From the NCBI RefSeq assembly GCF_030269365.1, contig NZ_BSTF01000027.1, positions 1-64,000 on the forward strand: 64,000 bases of DNA, read 5' to 3'. Below, piece by piece: positions 45,970-53,309 of this stretch. The position numbers were made by a program, and so were the translations under genes. The stretch comes from Lentzea sp. NBRC 102530. Lineage in GTDB: Bacteria; Actinomycetota; Actinomycetes; Mycobacteriales; Pseudonocardiaceae. Within the stretch, counting starts at the first letter, position 1; each line of letters starts with the position of its first letter. The notes under the pieces are model-generated. The model searched no databases. It worked only from the letters and a program-made list of their open reading frames with translations, and was not told the DNA's origin.

Positions 45970-46215
45970 GTGACGTTCATTGACACGGAGTTCGACCTCG
46001 CCGCGCGGGCTCGCACCGCGTTTCGGTGCTTCGTCAGCCCTGCCGAGCGGCGGAAGCTGAACGGTCAGGCCCGGCGCGACGAGCTGCCGGTGTGGGTGGT
46101 GTCGCCGTTGCGCAGGCTCGGTGCGCGCCGGTTCCGCCGGTCTAGCTGGGACGCCACTCCGAGTTCGCTCCGCACAGGAGCACGCAGGGCAGCTCAGTCG
46201 TCACGTCGCCCCTGA
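45970..46215 (+). CDS. Short possible coding frame, 81 residues, uncertain
   Basis: A GTG frame after the methyltransferase (VTFIDTEFDLAARARTAFRCFV...). Third-position GC is high up to about 46140, like a real actinomycete gene. Beyond that it runs into the end of the convergent threonine dehydratase gene and the bias drops. It has no clear ribosome site and no family resemblance. It may be a truncated gene whose 3' end was lost, or a chance frame. Start and end are both doubtful. Confidence 0.3.
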   Translation: MTFIDTEFDLAARARTAFRCFVSPAERRKLNGQARRDELPVWVVSPLRRLGARRFRRSSWDATPSSLRTGARRAAQSSRRP

Positions 46216-46993
46216 GGAACGACGCGAACGCCGCCGCGCCCGCCGGTTCCACCGCGATCCGGAACTCCTCCCAGAGGCGGTCGCGGGCCGCGAGGATCTC
46301 CTCGTCGGTGACGAGCTTCGAGGAGACGTTGTTGCGCTGCAGGATTTCCAGCGACAACGAACCCGCGCGGGTGGCGCCCAGGGCGTCGGCGGCGATCGAG
46401 TTCACCACGGAGTCGACGGGTTCGCCTGCCTCCAGGGCGTTGTGCATCGCGCAGCAGTTCTCGGGTTCGACGGCGACGATGTGACGGCCACCGGACGCCA
46501 GCGCCGCGCCCGCCACCAGACCGCCTCCACCGACCGCCACGAAGATCGTGTCCACGTCGGGGGCGTCCTCGACGATCTCCTGCGTGACCGTGGACTGGCC
46601 CTCGATCACGGACAGGGCGTTGTAGGCCTCGACGTAGGGCAGGTCGAGTTCACGGGCGGCCGCGGCGGCCTCGGCGTAGGTGGTGCCGTGCCGGATCAGC
46701 TTGGCGCCCAACGCTTCGATGCGCCGCGTCTTCGTCTCCGGGGCCGTCACCGGGACGAAGACGGTGGCGTGCGCGCCCAGGAGTTGGGCGGCCTGCGCGA
46801 CGGCGATGCCGTGGTTGCCGCCCGACGCGGTGACGACGGCCGAGACGTCCAACGACAGCAGGGTGTGCACGGCGCCGCGGAGCTTGAAGGAGCCGGTGAG
46901 CTGCAGGTGCTCCAGCTTGAGCACGAGCGGGCGGCCGTCCACCGTGACGCGCATGACCGGGGTGCGGCGGACGTACTGCGACAGCGTTCTCAT
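46142..46993 (-). CDS. Threonine/serine dehydratase-like PLP enzyme
   Basis: 283 aa fold-type II PLP enzyme. YVRRTPVMRV, the PLP-lysine in LQLTGSFKLRGA, TASGGNHGIAVAQAA and the phosphate-binding glycine loop FVAVGGGGLVAGAA are intact. It lacks a C-terminal ACT domain, so it is of the catabolic/short threonine ammonia-lyase type. ATG at 46993 overlaps the preceding stop (ATGA). The N-terminus is about 15 residues shorter than usual for the family, and no better start is visible. Confidence 0.9.
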   Translation of the reverse strand: MRTLSQYVRRTPVMRVTVDGRPLVLKLEHLQLTGSFKLRGAVHTLLSLDVSAVVTASGGNHGIAVAQAAQLLGAHATVFVPVTAPETKTRRIEALGAKLIRHGTTYAEAAAAARELDLPYVEAYNALSVIEGQSTVTQEIVEDAPDVDTIFVAVGGGGLVAGAALASGGRHIVAVEPENCCAMHNALEAGEPVDSVVNSIAADALGATRAGSLSLEILQRNNVSSKLVTDEEILAARDRLWEEFRIAVEPAGAAAFASFLRGDVTTELPCVLLCGANSEWRPS

Positions 46994-47493
46994 GACACCA
47001 GCTTCCACAAGAACTGGACCAGAGTCACGATGCCCAGCAGGAAGCACACCAGGACGAACGTGCCGCCCGCCATCACGATCAGGCAGGCGCCCCAGGACGT
47101 CTCCTCGTTCGGGGTGGCGTCGAGTTCGTGCTGGAGTTCGAGCCGCGCCTCGGCGTAGAGGGCCGCGAGGCGGGTGCGCGCGGTCTCGGTCGGGGCCTCG
47201 TCCACGCGGCCCTGCCAGGAGAGCGCGACCAGGCGGGCCTCCGCCCGGCGGTAGGCGCGTTCGAACGCCTCGAGCTCGGTCGGATCGCGGTCTTCCGCGA
47301 GGTACGTCCACCGGCCCGCCTGGGCGGGCTGGCCGAGTACCCGGTAGACCTCGGCCAGGCGTTCGCGGAGGTCGAGCCGCTGCGGGTAGGTGCCGACGAG
47401 CCCGGCGACGCGTTGACGTGCGCGAAGCACACTGGCGAGGTCGCCTCGTCGCATCTCCTCGGCCGCTTTGTGGAGCGTCAGCTCTACCGGCAT
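46990..47493 (-). CDS. Helical protein with C-terminal membrane anchor (DUF6584-like)
   Basis: 167 aa. The N-terminal 110 residues look like TPR-type helices (ELTLHKAAEEMRRGDLASVLRARQRVAGLVGTYPQRLDLRERLAEVYRVLGQPAQAGRWTYL). A C-terminal transmembrane segment (CLIVMAGGTFVLVCFLLGIVTLVQFL) anchors the tail. The GDLASVLRARQRVAGLV...AQAGRWTYL pattern resembles DUF6584 proteins; function unknown. It is upstream of and overlapping the dehydratase gene. Confidence 0.7.
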   Translation of the reverse strand: MPVELTLHKAAEEMRRGDLASVLRARQRVAGLVGTYPQRLDLRERLAEVYRVLGQPAQAGRWTYLAEDRDPTELEAFERAYRRAEARLVALSWQGRVDEAPTETARTRLAALYAEARLELQHELDATPNEETSWGACLIVMAGGTFVLVCFLLGIVTLVQFLWKLVS

Positions 47494-47529
47494 GAAGACC
47501 AGTTTTGCAGGTAGGGCTAGCTTTGACCC

Positions 47530-48672
47530 GTGTTCGGCCTATCGCTGCTGGTCTCCGGCCTCGCCTGGTGGCTGGGTCTGTACCTGCTCGCCCGGGACCC
47601 CCGCAAGCCGCTGCTGTGGTGGGCGGGCGCCGGGATGATCGGCTATTCGGCGGCCGTCGTGGTGCCACATCCCGTGGTCATCGGGGTGCCGGCGCTCGCC
47701 TGGACGGGTGCGATCCTGGTGCTCGCCCGCCCCGAGTTGATCAGGTGGTGGCTGGCGGCGGTGGTGCCGTTCTTCGCGGCGTCGTTCTTCGTCCCGTGGG
47801 TCGTATTGCTTCCTTTGGCCACAGTCACGGTCCTAGCCATAAGAAAACGTGCTTACTTTTCACTCGTTGGAGTGATGTTCGGGCTCTCGGCCGGTGCCTT
47901 CCTGCTGGGGCTGCTGCCCGACGCGATCACGTTGCCGTCGCTCGGGATCGACGTCGTGGTCTTCGGCGTGCTGGTCGCCGTCACCGACGCGGTCGAGGAG
48001 GGCGAGGCGATCCGCGCCGACATGCTGCGGTCGCTGGTGATCTCCGGCTTCACGGCGCTGCTGTTCGGGTCGCAGGTGGTCCTCTTCGGCGGGCCGGACC
48101 TGCTCGTCTTCACGACCGTGGCCGCGGCGATCGCCGTCCAGGTGCTCGCGAACCCGCTGGCGTCCGTGGTCGACCGCCTCGCCGTGCCCGGTGTCGCCGC
48201 CGAACGGGCCGAACTCCGCGACGCCGTGGAGGCGTTGCCCAAACGGCGCCAGCTGGTCACCGAGGACGAGGCGGAGTTCGCCAAACTCACCCGCAAGGCA
48301 CTCAGCCACTACGGCGATCTCGGAAAACTCGTCGCGAGTCCGTTGATAGCGCTCACCGACGACGGACCGCCACTGGACCGGGCCGCGCAACTCAAAACCA
48401 TGCTGCTGGCGAGCATTCAACGGCTCAAGCCCGCCGACGGCGATTTCGGCACCAGCGACGAATGGCGTTACTACAACGCCGTCTACTTCTACTACGTCAA
48501 GGGAATCCGGCCGTACTCGGTGCGGACCAAGCGCGAGGACCTCGACGCCGAAGACCGCCGCGCATTGCAGTGGTTCGTGACGCAGGTGCCCGAACGAACC
48601 CTGCACAACTGGCAGAACGCCGCCGCACGCCTGGTCGCGGCGGACCTGATGGCAGGAGTTGGCAGCGCTTGA
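47530..48672 (+). CDS. Polytopic membrane protein with soluble C-terminal half
   Basis: 380 aa, family not recognised. About seven hydrophobic segments occupy residues 1-215 (FGLSLLVSGLAWWLGLYLLA at the start). Residues 225-380 are soluble: ELRDAVEALPKRRQLVTEDEAEFAKLTRKALSHYGDLGKLVASPL, then YYNAVYFYYVKGIRPYSVRTKREDLDAEDRRALQWF. It has no kinase or catalytic motif. The layout (N-terminal sensor-like membrane part, helical C-terminal output) recalls regulatory membrane proteins; this is a guess. Divergent from the DUF6584-like gene. Confidence 0.75.
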   Translation: MFGLSLLVSGLAWWLGLYLLARDPRKPLLWWAGAGMIGYSAAVVVPHPVVIGVPALAWTGAILVLARPELIRWWLAAVVPFFAASFFVPWVVLLPLATVTVLAIRKRAYFSLVGVMFGLSAGAFLLGLLPDAITLPSLGIDVVVFGVLVAVTDAVEEGEAIRADMLRSLVISGFTALLFGSQVVLFGGPDLLVFTTVAAAIAVQVLANPLASVVDRLAVPGVAAERAELRDAVEALPKRRQLVTEDEAEFAKLTRKALSHYGDLGKLVASPLIALTDDGPPLDRAAQLKTMLLASIQRLKPADGDFGTSDEWRYYNAVYFYYVKGIRPYSVRTKREDLDAEDRRALQWFVTQVPERTLHNWQNAAARLVAADLMAGVGSA

Positions 48673-48710
48673 CGTGGTTTTGGCAGCGTTGGGGCGGCCA
48701 CGGTCGGGCC

Positions 48711-49124
48711 ATGTTGAAATTCGCCTTGAAACTCGACGGTGTCGCTTCCTTCGCCCTCGGCCTGCTGACGCTCCTGATCCGCCCGGAAGTCGGAATGCCG
48801 GTGGGCTGGCAGATCGGACTCGGCACTTTCTGCGTGGTCTACGGAATCGGCGTGTTCGTCCTCGGCACCCGCGCGGTGCCGGACCGCCGAATCGTTCTGC
48901 TCGTCATCATCGGCAACGCGGTGTGGGCGCTCGACAGCGTTCTCACGGCGGAACTGAAGTGGTTCCCGCTCACCGACATGGGCGTCGCACTCGTGCTCGT
49001 TCAGGGAATCGCAGTGCTCGGCTTCGCCGTTCTTCAGGCGATCGGGCTCAAGCGCGCTGCGTCTGATCCCTCAGCGTCCTCGAACGTCCCCGGAACTCAG
49101 CCACGATCTCGGTCCCTCGCCTGA
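48711..49124 (+). CDS. Small four-helix membrane protein
   Basis: 137 aa with four hydrophobic segments from residue 8 to 115 (DGVASFALGLLTLLI; IGLGTFCVVYGIGVFVLG; IVLLVIIGNAVWALDSVL; MGVALVLVQGIAVLGFAVLQ), family not certain. A possible TTG start at 48669 overlaps the upstream stop and has AGGAG nearby; I prefer the ATG at 48711, where the conserved-looking part begins. The last 77 bp overlap the convergent thioesterase gene. Confidence 0.75.
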   Translation: MLKFALKLDGVASFALGLLTLLIRPEVGMPVGWQIGLGTFCVVYGIGVFVLGTRAVPDRRIVLLVIIGNAVWALDSVLTAELKWFPLTDMGVALVLVQGIAVLGFAVLQAIGLKRAASDPSASSNVPGTQPRSRSLA

Positions 49125-49449
49125 CCGTGATGTCGTAGATCCCGCTGCGGCCGAACCGGGTCCGTTCCACCGCCTCCGCCACCAGTTCGTCGCCCTCGTG
49201 CACGGGCCGGATGAAGTCGATCTCGGCCGTGGCGGCGACGGTGACGGACCCGGCCCTGTTGCAGGCGCACGCGAACGCCGTGTCCGCGAGCAGGAAGAGG
49301 TAGCCGCCGTGCGCGATGCCGTGGCCGTTGATCATGTTCGCCGCGACCGTCATCCGCAGCAGCGCGTAGCCGTCGCGCAGCTCGATCGGAGCTATGCCGA
49401 GCCCGGTCGAGGCCTGGTCGGCGGCCAACATCTCAGCAGGACCATTCAT
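49048..49449 (-). CDS. PaaI-type hotdog thioesterase
   Basis: 133 aa. The hotdog signature NGHGIAHGGYLFLLADTAFACACN (about 45-70) with the catalytic Asp is that of PaaI, which hydrolyses hydroxyphenylacetyl-CoA and related aryl-CoA thioesters. There are no phenylacetate genes around it, so it may be a general salvage thioesterase. The frame is open up to an ATG at 49518; I choose 49449 because known members begin close to AEMLAADQASTGLGI. Ribosome sites are weak for both. Confidence 0.87.
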   Translation of the reverse strand: MNGPAEMLAADQASTGLGIAPIELRDGYALLRMTVAANMINGHGIAHGGYLFLLADTAFACACNRAGSVTVAATAEIDFIRPVHEGDELVAEAVERTRFGRSGIYDITVRRGTEIVAEFRGRSRTLRDQTQRA

Positions 49450-49545
49450 TCGTGGCAGCGTAATCACCCTGGCGGTGGTGTCACGCAGCGTTCGGGTCGC
49501 CTTACTGTCCGAATGCATGATCGTTCAACATCGGAGGTGGTCACG

Positions 49546-49611
49546 ATGGGTGGTTGTTCTTGCTGCGGCGGGTGCACGGGTCCGGGCTGCGGATGCTGCA
49601 GCTCCTGCTGA
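49546..49611 (+). CDS. 21-residue Cys-rich peptide (MGGCSCC...)
   Basis: A tiny gene: the peptide starts MGGCSCCGGCTGPG and ends GCCSSC. Eight of 21 residues are Cys and seven are Gly, with CxCC and CxCC pairs. GGAGGTG sits 6 nt before the ATG, as good a ribosome site as any in the window, and a 13-bp-stem terminator follows 20 bp after the stop. The expected role is metal binding (metallothionein-like; zinc, copper or iron-sulfur) or post-translational crosslinking. An in-frame ATG at 49513 would add 11 residues but has no ribosome site. Divergent from the thioesterase gene. Confidence 0.7.
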   Translation: MGGCSCCGGCTGPGCGCCSSC

Positions 49612-49631
49612 GCGCCTTGATGAAGTGAAGG

Positions 49632-49668
49632 AGGCCGTTGCGGGCACCCGAGGTTCCCGCAACGGCCT
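49632..49668. terminator. Bidirectional hairpin terminator
   Basis: AGGCCGTTGCGGG (49632-49644) and CCCGCAACGGCCT (49656-49668) form a perfect 13-bp stem with an 11-nt loop. It lies between the Cys-rich peptide gene (+) and the SRPBCC gene (-). Confidence 0.88.
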
Positions 49669-49676
49669 TCGCGCGG

Positions 49677-50162
49677 CTACGCGTCCCGGACGTCCGTGCC
49701 GTGCTCCGCGAACGCCTTGAAGTCCTGCATGTGCGCCAATGACTGCTTGCGGAACGAGCCGGGCATCAACGCCCCGACCAGCCGCATCAGCACGCCGCTG
49801 AACCGGTACTCGCTCTCCTGCTCCCAGTGCGTCGTCTCCGGCCCGGCCTCGGTGAACCGGTCGCGCGTGGCGCTCCACATGCCCTTGCCGACGATCTCGC
49901 GCTCGAAGTGCACGACGCTCTCCGCCGGGATCGCGTGCAGGTCCTGGGGTTCGCGGCGGATGATGGTCTCGGTGGCCTCGAACTCCTGCTGCCCCGCCTT
50001 CAACACGACCCGCGACCGCGTGCCGACCTCGCCGTGCACCCCGCTCACCGGCTCGTGCACGACCAGGCCCCGCAGCCACATCGGCATGGTGGTGGGGTCG
50101 GCGATGAGCCGGACCGCCTTCGCGCGCGGCAGTGCGAGCTCGATCGAGACGGTGTACTTCAT
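49677..50162 (-). CDS. SRPBCC (START-like) family protein
   Basis: 161 aa. The MKYTVSIELALPRAKAVRLIADPTTMPMWLRGL opening and the central strands RSRVVLKAGQQEFEATETII, VVHFEREIVGKGMWSATRDRFTEAG and THWEQESEYRFSGVLMRL are typical of polyketide cyclase/SRPBCC lipid-binding proteins. The fold binds a hydrophobic ligand; no enzyme activity is implied. It starts 11 bp downstream of the HEAT-like gene. Confidence 0.85.
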   Translation of the reverse strand: MKYTVSIELALPRAKAVRLIADPTTMPMWLRGLVVHEPVSGVHGEVGTRSRVVLKAGQQEFEATETIIRREPQDLHAIPAESVVHFEREIVGKGMWSATRDRFTEAGPETTHWEQESEYRFSGVLMRLVGALMPGSFRKQSLAHMQDFKAFAEHGTDVRDA

Positions 50163-50173
50163 GGCCGGACAGG

Positions 50174-50623
50174 CTACTTCGCGAGGAGGAGCACCGGGCG
50201 GAGTTCGGTCAGCGCCGCGATGACGGCCGCGGCACCAGTGCGGGTCTGTTCGTCCCGTGCGGGGTCGTCCAGGAACGTCTGACAGATCGCCACGGCCGCG
50301 TCCCGCTCGCTCTCGTACACGACGAGCGTCGAGCAGAGCGTGCCGTAGAGGTGGTCGACGTGGTCGTGACCGGCCTGCGCGGCGCCGGCGCAGACGATGG
50401 CCAACGCCTCGGCGTCGCCACGACGGACCAGCGCCTCGGTCGTCTCGTCGGTCACGAAGGTGTCCGCGGTGTCCAGCAAGAGTTCCAGCAGCTTTCGGCG
50501 GGCGGCCGGGACCTCGGCGAAGCTCGCCAGACCACGGCCTGCGTCGGCCCTGTCCCGGTGGTCGGAACTGGCCGCGAGCCTGAGCAACGCGGTCACCACT
50601 GCCTGCCGTGCGTCATCGTCCAC
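50174..50623 (-). CDS. HEAT-like repeat protein
   Basis: 149 aa, all helical: AVVTALLRLAASSDHRDRADAGRGLASFAEVPAARRKLLELLL resembles two HEAT/armadillo helices with the RADAGRGLASFA motif, and later helices follow the same spacing. Function unknown; likely a protein-interaction scaffold. First gene of a two-gene unit with the SRPBCC protein. Confidence 0.75.
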   Translation of the reverse strand: MDDDARQAVVTALLRLAASSDHRDRADAGRGLASFAEVPAARRKLLELLLDTADTFVTDETTEALVRRGDAEALAIVCAGAAQAGHDHVDHLYGTLCSTLVVYESERDAAVAICQTFLDDPARDEQTRTGAAAVIAALTELRPVLLLAK

Positions 50624-50654
50624 GGCTGGATCGTGCCCTTGCCGGAGGGGTCTT

Positions 50655-50679
50655 GCCCACCGCGTTTCCCGCGGCGGGC
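50655..50679 (-). terminator. Hairpin after the chitinase gene
   Basis: GCCCACCGCG (50655-50664) and CGCGGCGGGC (50670-50679). On the minus-strand transcript the one mismatch becomes a G-U pair, giving a 10-bp stem with a 5-nt loop, 15 bp after the chitinase stop. Confidence 0.65.
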
Positions 50680-50693
50680 GAGAACCCCGCCGA

Positions 50694-52028
50694 TCAGCCC
50701 GTGTAGGTCTTGAACAGGTTGGTGAACTCCCAGTTCGCCTGCGAGATCCCGCTGCACGTCGGCGACACCCCGCCGCCGGGGCAGCCCTTGTCCCGTCCGG
50801 CGGACCAGAACGCGACCCGGCCCACGTGGTTGGCCTTGGCGAAGGCGATCACCTTGCGCGCGTCGTCCTGCGTCGTCGTCGGACCCGTGTCGTTGCGTCC
50901 GATCATCGGCGTGAGACCCAGCAACGCCTTCAACTGCGCGTCGGTCTTCGTCGGCCAGATGCCGCGCATCTGCCCGAGGGTGGCGTTGGAGGCGGCGACC
51001 ATCGCATCGCCCCAGTTGCCCGTGTAGCCGAAGTTCATGAGCATCGGGTTCACCAGGACCGTGACGCCCTTCGCGGCCGCGTCCTTCAGCACGTCGACCG
51101 AGTACGGGTCCATGCCGTAGTCCTGGCCCTGGATGCGCATCGTGTAGCTGACGGTGGTCTTGCGGGTGTCCTGAAGCCTCTTCAGCGCCGCGTTGACCGT
51201 GGCCTGGGGGATGGTGGCCTCCACGTCGACGTCGATGCTGTTGGAGCCCACGGCGTCGAGCACCTTCACGTAGGCGTTGTACAGCGCGTCAACGGACGTG
51301 CAGACGTGTTCGAGGTACGGGCCCATGGCGCCGCCCGTCGCGACGATGACGCTGCCGCCCGCGGCCTTCAGGGCCTTGGTGTCGTTCACGATGCGGCTGT
51401 CGTTCAACGGGACGGTGCCGCCCCACGCCGGGTCGCAGCCCGCCGACGAGCCGAGCGCGAACGCGAGCGTGAAGTGCTTCTGGCCGGTCGCGTTGGCCAC
51501 GTCCATCAGGGACGGCGACGGCATCGTGATGTCGATGTACGGGGCGACGAGCGCGCTACCGGGCGTGGGCGGCACATCGGACGTCGTGGTGGTGGTCGGT
51601 CCCGTTGTCGTCGTGGTGGTGGTCGTAGTGGTGGTGCCACCGCCACCACCGCACGGAACGCCGTTGAGCTTGCAGTTCGTGGGCAGCGCGGAGCCGCTCA
51701 CCAGGAAGCCGAAGCTCGTCGACGCACCCGCGCCGACGTTGCCGTTGTACTCGCGGTTGGTGAACGTGTGGTGGTTGCCGCTGCTGGTCGCCGTGGCGTC
51801 CCAGTACGAGCCGAGCGTCGCGCCGGGGAGGTCGAACTCCAGCTTCCAGCCCGTCAGCGCGGTCGAACCGGCGCTGATCGTGAACTTGCCCTGGTAGCCG
51901 GAGCTCCAGGACGAGTCCTGGCTGAACGCGGCGGACTCGCCGGCGGCCGAGGCGGTGGGGGCGATGACGACGAGTCCGGCCACCAGTGCGGCGGCGGCCC
52001 CGGCGGCGAAGACGGCGAAGCGGGCCAT
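50694..52028 (-). CDS. Secreted CBM2-GH18 chitinase-like protein
   Basis: 444 aa. Signal peptide (MARFAVFAAGAAAALVAGLVV, cleavage after ASA), then CBM2 (about 30-125) with AFSQDSSWSSGYQGKFTI, GWKLEFDLPGATLGSYWDA and TFTNREYNGNV. A Thr-rich linker of over 20 residues precedes the GH18 barrel (about 160-444). The GH18 active-site strand reads SIDVDVEA: the DxDxE acids are kept but the usual first Gly is Ser. SYTMRIQ and VAFWSAGRD also fit. GGAAGGA precedes the ATG. The promoter carries two DasR-type sites, so the role is very likely chitin degradation induced by N-acetylglucosamine signals. Confidence 0.88.
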   Translation of the reverse strand: MARFAVFAAGAAAALVAGLVVIAPTASAAGESAAFSQDSSWSSGYQGKFTISAGSTALTGWKLEFDLPGATLGSYWDATATSSGNHHTFTNREYNGNVGAGASTSFGFLVSGSALPTNCKLNGVPCGGGGGTTTTTTTTTTTGPTTTTTSDVPPTPGSALVAPYIDITMPSPSLMDVANATGQKHFTLAFALGSSAGCDPAWGGTVPLNDSRIVNDTKALKAAGGSVIVATGGAMGPYLEHVCTSVDALYNAYVKVLDAVGSNSIDVDVEATIPQATVNAALKRLQDTRKTTVSYTMRIQGQDYGMDPYSVDVLKDAAAKGVTVLVNPMLMNFGYTGNWGDAMVAASNATLGQMRGIWPTKTDAQLKALLGLTPMIGRNDTGPTTTQDDARKVIAFAKANHVGRVAFWSAGRDKGCPGGGVSPTCSGISQANWEFTNLFKTYTG

Positions 52029-52060
52029 CGGGTGTGTCCTTCCGGCAGGGGAGGAAGGGA

Positions 52061-52100
52061 GTGGTGCAGGACCACGGGGCGCGTCGCGGTCCTGCACCAC
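52061..52100. repeat. Perfect 13-bp inverted repeat in the chitinase leader
   Basis: GTGGTGCAGGACC (52061-52073) and GGTCCTGCACCAC (52088-52100) with a 14-nt loop. It lies between the predicted transcript start (about 52133) and the ATG at 52028, so it would form a stem-loop in the chitinase 5' leader, ending 32 nt before the start codon. Confidence 0.85.
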
Positions 52101-52139
52101 GTGCAGGGAGGCGCCCGTACGTTCAGCGCCTGCTCAATC

Positions 52140-52183
52140 ACGGTAAGTGGCCTAGACCATAGCGTCAATGGGTCTAGACCTCT
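52140..52183 (-). promoter_or_regulatory. Chitinase promoter with two DasR (dre)-like sites
   Basis: On the minus strand, TTGACG (52163-52168) and TACCGT (52140-52145) are separated by 17 bp, a good -35/-10 pair. The sites AGTGGCCTAGACCATA (52146-52161) and ATGGGTCTAGACCTCT (52168-52183) match the Streptomyces dre consensus (ACTGGTCTAGACCACT, from memory) at 12 and 13 of 16 positions. One fills the spacer; the other abuts the -35. Their centres are 22 bp apart, two helical turns. This is the arrangement known for streptomycete chitinase promoters. Confidence 0.82.
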
Positions 52184-52215
52184 TCTGTCTGCCGGACAGT
52201 GGAACAATTCGGCGG

Positions 52216-53217
52216 GTGCGTGGAGCAACTGGAATCGGATCGCTGCCCGGAACCGACATCGACGAGGCGGCGAGGGTCGTCGTCGGCGAGCTGCCGGAGC
52301 TGCCGCACGTGCCGGAGCTGCCTGGCCGGGGAGTCGGCGCGGACATGATCGGCCGCACCGCCGGCCTGCTGGTCGACCTCGCGATCGAGGTCATCACGTC
52401 CGGCTACCGCGTGAACCCGCGTCCCGGCCGGGACCACCGGCGTGCCGTCGACCTCCTGCGCGGTGACCTGGACGCGTTCGACGAGGCATTGGAACGGGCG
52501 GGCGCGCAGCCGGACACGGTCAAGGTGCAGGCCGTCGGGCCGTGGACGCTCATGTCGAACATCGAACTGATGCGCGGCCATCGGGTGCTCACCGACCGCG
52601 GGGCCGTCAAGGAGTTCTCCGAGTCGCTCGCCGAGGGGCTCAAGCAGCACGCCGCCGAGGTGGCCAAGCGCACCAGGGCGAAGGTCGTCGTGCAGCTCGA
52701 CGAACCCGGCCTGCCCGCCGTGTTGCAGGGCCTGCTGCCGACGCCGTCCAAGCTCGGCACCGTGCCCGCGGTGCCCGGTCCGGACGCCCGTGCGGTCCTG
52801 GCGACGGTCATCGAGGCGCTCGGGGACCACGAGGTGATGGTGCATTGCTGCGCGCCGCACCCGCCGTTGACGTTGCTGCGAGAGGCGGGCGCGACGGCGA
52901 TCGCGTTCGACGTGTCCCTGATCAAGGGTGCAGAGGCGCTGGACGAGATCGGCGAGACCTGGGAGGCGGGCACGACGCTCGCGCTCGGGCTGGTGCCGAG
53001 CCTCGACCCCGGCGTGCCGCTGCCGCTCAAGGAGGTCGGGCAGCGGGCGTTCACGCTCGTCGACCGCCTGGGGTTCCCGCGCTCGATCCTCGCCGAGAAG
53101 GCGCTGCCCACTCCGACGTGCGGTCTGACGGGCGCGACGTCCACCTGGGTCAAACGCGCGCTGTCGCTGACCCGTGACCTCTCCTCGTCGTTCTTGGAGC
53201 CACCTGAGGGCTGGTGA
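52216..53217 (+). CDS. MetE-like (cobalamin-independent methionine synthase) C-terminal domain protein
   Basis: 333 aa. It has the UROD/MetE barrel: GATGIGSLPGTDIDEAARVV, VKVQAVGPWTLMSNIELM, KVVVQLDEPGLPAVL, EVMVHCCAPHPPLTLL and TPTCGLTGAT. The HCCAPHP and TCGL segments align with MetE zinc-binding positions (H-x-C...C). There is no N-terminal MetE half. It corresponds by position to Rv3015c. It may methylate a thiol with a non-folate donor, or act as a core methionine synthase. The start is uncertain (GTG at 52216 or ATG at 52168, which lies inside the divergent chitinase promoter). Confidence 0.8.
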   Translation: MRGATGIGSLPGTDIDEAARVVVGELPELPHVPELPGRGVGADMIGRTAGLLVDLAIEVITSGYRVNPRPGRDHRRAVDLLRGDLDAFDEALERAGAQPDTVKVQAVGPWTLMSNIELMRGHRVLTDRGAVKEFSESLAEGLKQHAAEVAKRTRAKVVVQLDEPGLPAVLQGLLPTPSKLGTVPAVPGPDARAVLATVIEALGDHEVMVHCCAPHPPLTLLREAGATAIAFDVSLIKGAEALDEIGETWEAGTTLALGLVPSLDPGVPLPLKEVGQRAFTLVDRLGFPRSILAEKALPTPTCGLTGATSTWVKRALSLTRDLSSSFLEPPEGW

Positions 53218-53251
53218 TGTCCGGTTTGGGCGGCTAGTCTGCTGCGAACTA

Positions 53252-53268
53252 TTAGGAAACTTTCTTAA
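53252..53268. promoter_or_regulatory. Palindrome TTAGGAAACTTTCTTAA upstream of the GH9 gene
   Basis: A 17-bp near-perfect palindrome (one mismatch pair) 42 bp before the GH9 start. It closely resembles operators of the AGGAAA-TTTCCT type reported upstream of streptomycete chitosanase and other polysaccharide-hydrolase genes and bound by the ROK-family regulator CsnR (from memory). It probably controls the GH9 gene. Confidence 0.6.
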
Positions 53269-53309
53269 CCGAAGGCCCATCGCCGGGGCCTGGATCGGGA
53301 GTTCCTCTC

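Noticed and set aside
46994-47668. Upstream extension of the dehydratase frame
   Set aside because: The frame is open but overlaps the DUF6584-like gene in antisense-like composition; the conserved domain starts at 46993 with an ATGA overlap.
51575-51660. GTGGTGGT-type simple repeat considered as a non-coding microsatellite
   Set aside because: It lies in frame in the chitinase gene and encodes the Thr-rich linker between CBM2 and GH18.
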